Shown here: positions 61,428 through 64,000 of the stretch, piece after piece
Layout: the number at the start of each line of letters is the position of its first letter
Numbering within the stretch: position 1 is the first letter of the stretch
Source: Actinoplanes sp. NBRC 103695
GTDB taxonomy: Bacteria > Actinomycetota > Actinomycetes > Mycobacteriales > Micromonosporaceae
Assembly: GCF_030269485.1 (NCBI RefSeq)
Contig: NZ_BSTL01000034.1
Coordinates: 30,766 to 94,765 of the forward strand
DNA: 64,000 nucleotides
Direction: 5' to 3'
Made by a program: the position numbers and the translations under genes
The notes under the pieces: model-generated
Told to the model about the DNA's origin: nothing
What the model saw: the letters and a program-made list of their open reading frames with translations, nothing else
Databases searched by the model: none

Positions 61428-61506
61428 GCGAAATCGTCCGTCGAAGACCAAACCTTGGTGGCATCGTCTGAGGCGTCCAACGACGCGCCGACGTCGGCGA
61501 CCACCG

Positions 61507-61787
61507 ATCGGTCCATAGAAGACCGCTACTACTGGCGCAAACTCACCGACGGCAAGACCACGATGGAAGCCATGCGCGCCCTCAAACGCAGGCTCTCCGA
61601 CGTCGTCTACCGGCAGATGACCGCCGACGCCAAACGACTGAGGACGGGCCCGGGAGGACACATGGGGGCGACTCTGCAATCCAGCGCGGCCGACCCGAAC
61701 CCCAAGGCCGGCACTTCGGACAAGTCACTTCCCGGACCCGCCGAAACCACAGCCTCGAACAACCGTCATGATCAACTCTTGACATAG
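61507..61787 (+). pseudogene. C-terminal remnant of an IS110-family transposase
   Basis: The frame reads YYWRKLTDGKTTMEAMRALK then RRLSDVVYRQMTADA, the conserved end of IS110/IS116/IS902 transposases, followed by a Pro/Ser-rich tail and TAG at 61785-61787. The DEDD catalytic domain and helix-hairpin-helix part are missing. No terminal repeats are seen, as is usual for IS110. Confidence 0.75.
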
Positions 61788-61873
61788 AGGGGTGCCAGAT
61801 GAGGATGCATTGATCCGCCTGCCGACAATGTACTTCGGAAGCTAAGTCATGCCGTCAGGCGCGCCTCCGGCCC

Positions 61874-62153
61874 CGCATCGCTATCAACCACGACGACTAT
61901 CACGCGGAACACGTGGGGCACACCGTCGACGGCCGGCAGTTCTTTCTGACGACGCCGTTTCGCCCACAAGCGATCCGACGACGTAGGGCAGGAGTTCGTG
62001 GCAATGTTCCTGTTCGATGCCGACGGCGAACTGTTGGAGGCCCGAATCGAAGAGTTCGGCGGAACCCACCTGGTCGACTCTGATCGCCGCCGACCATACC
62101 GCCAAGTCGCCAGACGCGTGCCCAAATGGCGAATAAGCCGCGAGTCTGGATGA
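61874..62153 (+). pseudogene. Frameshifted small protein gene of unknown function
   Basis: RIAINHDDYHAEHVGHTVDG then RQFFLTTPF is read in one frame from 61874, and a second frame continues GQEFVAMFLFDADGELLEAR then IEEFGG to a stop at 62151-62153. The halves read as one small actinobacterial protein with one or a few bases lost or gained near 61960-61985. No start codon with a ribosome site is clear. Confidence 0.5.
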
Positions 62154-62448
62154 GTCCGCCAGCCGTAGAGTGAGTTGGTGCGAACTGCGACGCCTGGTAT
62201 CGGCGTGAGCGGTAAGTTTAGCTGGGCTCAGTCATCCGGCGCCGTAATCATCCGTAACAACCCGACGTGCCAGCACCGGGTTGAGCAGCGTATTCCGCTG
62301 GCTCGCGAGGCGGAATCTGGTTGAGGTCGGCAAGAACCAACAGGACGTGCACTTCGGATCACCCTCATGGGTGCACCGTCGAGCGTGGTTGATCCCGACC
62401 GGGATCGCCGGCAGGTGTGGCGATGGTCAATAAGTGACTGGAGATTCA

Positions 62449-62889
62449 ATGTCCGAGATGTTGTCGAGCGCGGAAACGGACGTTATCGTCGCCTACCGTT
62501 TGGTCGGGCTGATTGGCGGTGAGGTGGATGAGGATTTGCCAACTCCGAGTCAGATCGGTCATCCGTGGCTTAGCGCAGGCACGTCCTCTGTGCTTTTGCA
62601 ATCGGCGGAGGACATCGGTCAGGCGCAATTTCGCTTCGAGCTGTGGGATGGAGCACCTCCGCAGTTGGGGGCGGACTGGCCGCACAGCGAGGTGGTGACG
62701 CTGGTGCTGACTGACGGGGGCCTAAACGTGGATCAGATAGATGCGGGCAGCGTTCACGATGTGTTTGATGTCGGCGAGCCGGGCCGCTACAGGGTCAGAC
62801 TAGCGTGGCGGGAGGCCGATTGGGACCCGATGGCGGAGGGGCCACAGGCGTGGCTGCTGGCCCAGTTCTGGCGTGAAATCATGCCCTGA
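62449..62889 (+). CDS. Small acidic protein of unknown function
   Basis: ATG 62449 with GGAG 5 nt upstream gives 146 residues (MSEMLSSAETDVIVAYRLVG). The protein is acidic (many Asp/Glu) and soluble, with Trp-rich WREADWDPMAEGPQAWLLAQ near the C-terminus. No motif is recognised. Its acidity, size and position next to a decayed NucA/NucB nuclease resemble immunity proteins of polymorphic toxins, but it is on the opposite strand, so this is only a guess. A hairpin terminator follows. Confidence 0.55.
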   Translation: MSEMLSSAETDVIVAYRLVGLIGGEVDEDLPTPSQIGHPWLSAGTSSVLLQSAEDIGQAQFRFELWDGAPPQLGADWPHSEVVTLVLTDGGLNVDQIDAGSVHDVFDVGEPGRYRVRLAWREADWDPMAEGPQAWLLAQFWREIMP

Positions 62890-62915
62890 TCTGCCAGGGG
62901 CATCGCGGGACTCTG

Positions 62916-62938
62916 GGGTCACGGTACGTACGTGACCC
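62916..62938 (+). terminator. Hairpin terminator after the small acidic protein gene
   Basis: GGGTCACG (62916-62923), 7-base loop, CGTGACCC (62931-62938), perfect, 27 bases after the stop and followed within ten bases by an ATTTT stretch. It could also serve the leftward nuclease remnant's far side. Confidence 0.65.
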
Positions 62939-62990
62939 TAGAGCATTTTGCAACGATCAACCAATAGCAAAGCGTTTGTTCCTTTCCCTG

Positions 62991-63410
62991 CTATTGCATC
63001 AGGATCGGAATGAAGTAGTTGTCGCCATCCAAGATTCGATTCTCCTCATAGAGGAGCTTCAGACGCCGGCCCTCCTCTTCGTTCTGCTCCTTGTCAACCC
63101 ACTGCACCGAGTAGAAGTTTCTGAAGGCGTCGCCGCCGAGATTGTCCTTCTTGCCCGGCAGCAGGTGTGGGTATTTTCACCTGGCCGCACCTTCGTAGGT
63201 TGATGCCTTCGGATATTCGTCGCACTGATAGGTGCCGTCATCCGGACGGTCAGCCAGGAAGTCTGCCCTACCGCAGTATGCACGTACCACATTTCGATTC
63301 TTGTTGTACCGGGCCAGTTGGTCTGATCCGCGTCCGGTAGCCAGTCGGTGCAAGGGGTCGCTGGCGAATTTCCCCGCCAGCACCTTGCCCGGCCGAGCCA
63401 GTGATGTTCA
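62991..63410 (-). pseudogene. NucA/NucB-type deoxyribonuclease domain broken by an in-frame stop
   Basis: Read leftward, the frame gives LARPGKVLAGKFASDPLHRL, later YCGRADFLADR, then YQCDEYPKASTYEGAAR followed by TGA (63179-63177). It continues in the same frame as KYPHLLPGKKDNLGGDAFRN, GRRLKLLYEENRILDGDNYF and a TAG at 62991-62993. C-DEYP-ASTYEG is the active-site signature of NucA/NucB nucleases. The remaining strands match the rest of that domain, so a single codon (perhaps TGG) became TGA. Upstream of about 63410 the frame is closed and the secretion or delivery part of a toxin is missing. Confidence 0.75.
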
Positions 63411-63510
63411 AGCCGATGCAACACCACCACAGAGACCCTGAGCCACTTGCGTTGTTGGCTTACTGATCTGCCGATGTGAGGGTGTTGGCTCGTCAAAGCA
63501 GGATTGTCGC

Positions 63511-63888
63511 GTGTGCTATACCGCGTTGGTGAATTCTCCCGCAGTTCCTGCGACTCTCCGGTCCTTGATAACCACCGACGTTGCACGCGAGATCGCTATG
63601 GCATACGGCGACCAGGTGCTCTTCCCGGAGCAGGCGCTGATCGAGGTACCGGAGGCTGACACCCGACGTTTTCCTGGATGGGATGGACCGGTGTTGGTCA
63701 TCTCCATCGAGAACCAGGGGGTCTGTGCTTGGGGTGTACCGCTTGACCAGGCCAACCCTGCAGTGCTCGTCGGCGGTGATGTCGTCCTCCGCACCGGCTG
63801 CCCGCGCGGCACCACTGTGTACAGCCCTGACGTGACCGCGTTCGTGGCTGCACGCCGGTGGGACGTGTCATGCCTAGAGCGCATCTGA
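63511..63888 (+). CDS. Small soluble protein of unknown function (SMI1/KNR4-like size and feel)
   Basis: The start is uncertain: GTG 63511 gives 125 residues and GTG 63529 gives 119; neither has a strong ribosome site. The body reads RSLITTDVAREIAMAYGDQV, then a PGWDGPVLVISIENQGVCAWG core and a final FVAARRWDVSCLERI. Similar small actinobacterial proteins, as recalled, accompany polymorphic toxin loci, but the match is from memory. It is transcribed away from the nuclease remnant. Function not assigned. Confidence 0.55.
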   Translation: MCYTALVNSPAVPATLRSLITTDVAREIAMAYGDQVLFPEQALIEVPEADTRRFPGWDGPVLVISIENQGVCAWGVPLDQANPAVLVGGDVVLRTGCPRGTTVYSPDVTAFVAARRWDVSCLERI

Positions 63889-63907
63889 CGGATCATCACC
63901 GGTTGCG

Positions 63908-64000
63908 ATGATCGATCGTTGTCTCGTCGTGGCTGGTGATTTAACTGATGAGGACTGGGAACGGCTTGAGCCGTTGCTGCCGAGCATGGACCCGCAGCGT
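63908..64000 (+). mobile_element. Start of an IS5-family transposase, cut by the window end
   Basis: From ATG 63908 or GTG 63929 the frame reads VAGDLTDEDWERLEPLLPSM and runs off the end. LTDEEW.RLEPLLP is the common N-terminus of IS5-group (IS1647/IS427-like) transposases in actinomycetes. The left inverted repeat should lie about 63885-63907 but cannot be confirmed without the right end. Confidence 0.75.

Noticed and set aside
62228..62449. Small minus-strand frame between the frameshifted gene and the acidic protein gene
   Set aside because: Ser/Arg-rich, no ribosome site, no match; nothing supports it as a gene.

Overview
The window is GC-rich with dense, overlapping operons, GTG/TTG starts and actinobacterial families (SARP, ROK, class Ia nrdAB behind a B12 riboswitch, LPXTG anchor, ScyD/ScyE-like protein). 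It reads as a chromosomal segment of a high-GC actinomycete, most like Micromonosporaceae (Actinoplanes-type); the family-level placement is inference.

Layout. 1-2.2 kb: the end of an asparagine-synthase-like gene coupled to a methyltransferase, perhaps the edge of a small biosynthetic locus. 2.4-14.9 kb: mostly single genes (secreted protein, STAND ATPase with a seven-repeat WD40 tail, secreted GH76 enzyme, CorA, DedA-like protein, a glycosyltransferase/TetR divergent pair with palindromic operators, a group II intron/MerR gene scar, a membrane protein, a ScyD/ScyE-like protein). 14.9-16.0 kb: the most unusual locus, a 243-residue actinobacterial protein of unknown function followed 25 nt downstream on the same strand by an array of tRNA-like half-molecules in permuted order (3' half, then 5' half). 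16.6-18.1 kb: a sortase-anchored surface protein with 52 unbroken Gly-X-Y triplets. 18.1-22.3 kb: a decayed metE piece, then nrdAB under tandem NrdR boxes and a cobalamin riboswitch.

22.5-60 kb is largely carbohydrate uptake and breakdown in three modules, each with its own ABC importer and regulator. Module 1 (22.5-32.9 kb, IclR) has a mutarotase, a KDG-type kinase, a KDPG-type aldolase, a dehydrogenase, an ABC importer, a DapA-family lyase and an IlvD/Edd dehydratase, suggesting sugar-acid or aldose catabolism through 2-keto-3-deoxy intermediates. Module 2 (40.7-46.8 kb, DeoR) pairs an ADP-dependent sugar kinase with a class II ketose-bisphosphate aldolase and an importer. Module 3 (47.1-60.1 kb, ROK) joins an importer to GH38, GH2 and GH36 glycosidases, fitting mannose/galactose-containing oligosaccharides. 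No ABC ATPase gene is seen in any module, so a shared MsiK-like ATPase elsewhere is probable. Between modules 1 and 2 lie a diguanylate cyclase, a broken SARP regulator, a histidine kinase and a TetR/aldo-keto reductase pair with two clear operators.

60.3-64 kb is a decayed accessory edge: a TPR protein, an IS110 remnant, a frameshifted gene, small orphan genes, a NucA/NucB nuclease piece broken by an in-frame stop, and the start of an IS5-type transposase. No rRNA, CRISPR array, complete prophage or standard cloverleaf tRNA was recognised.
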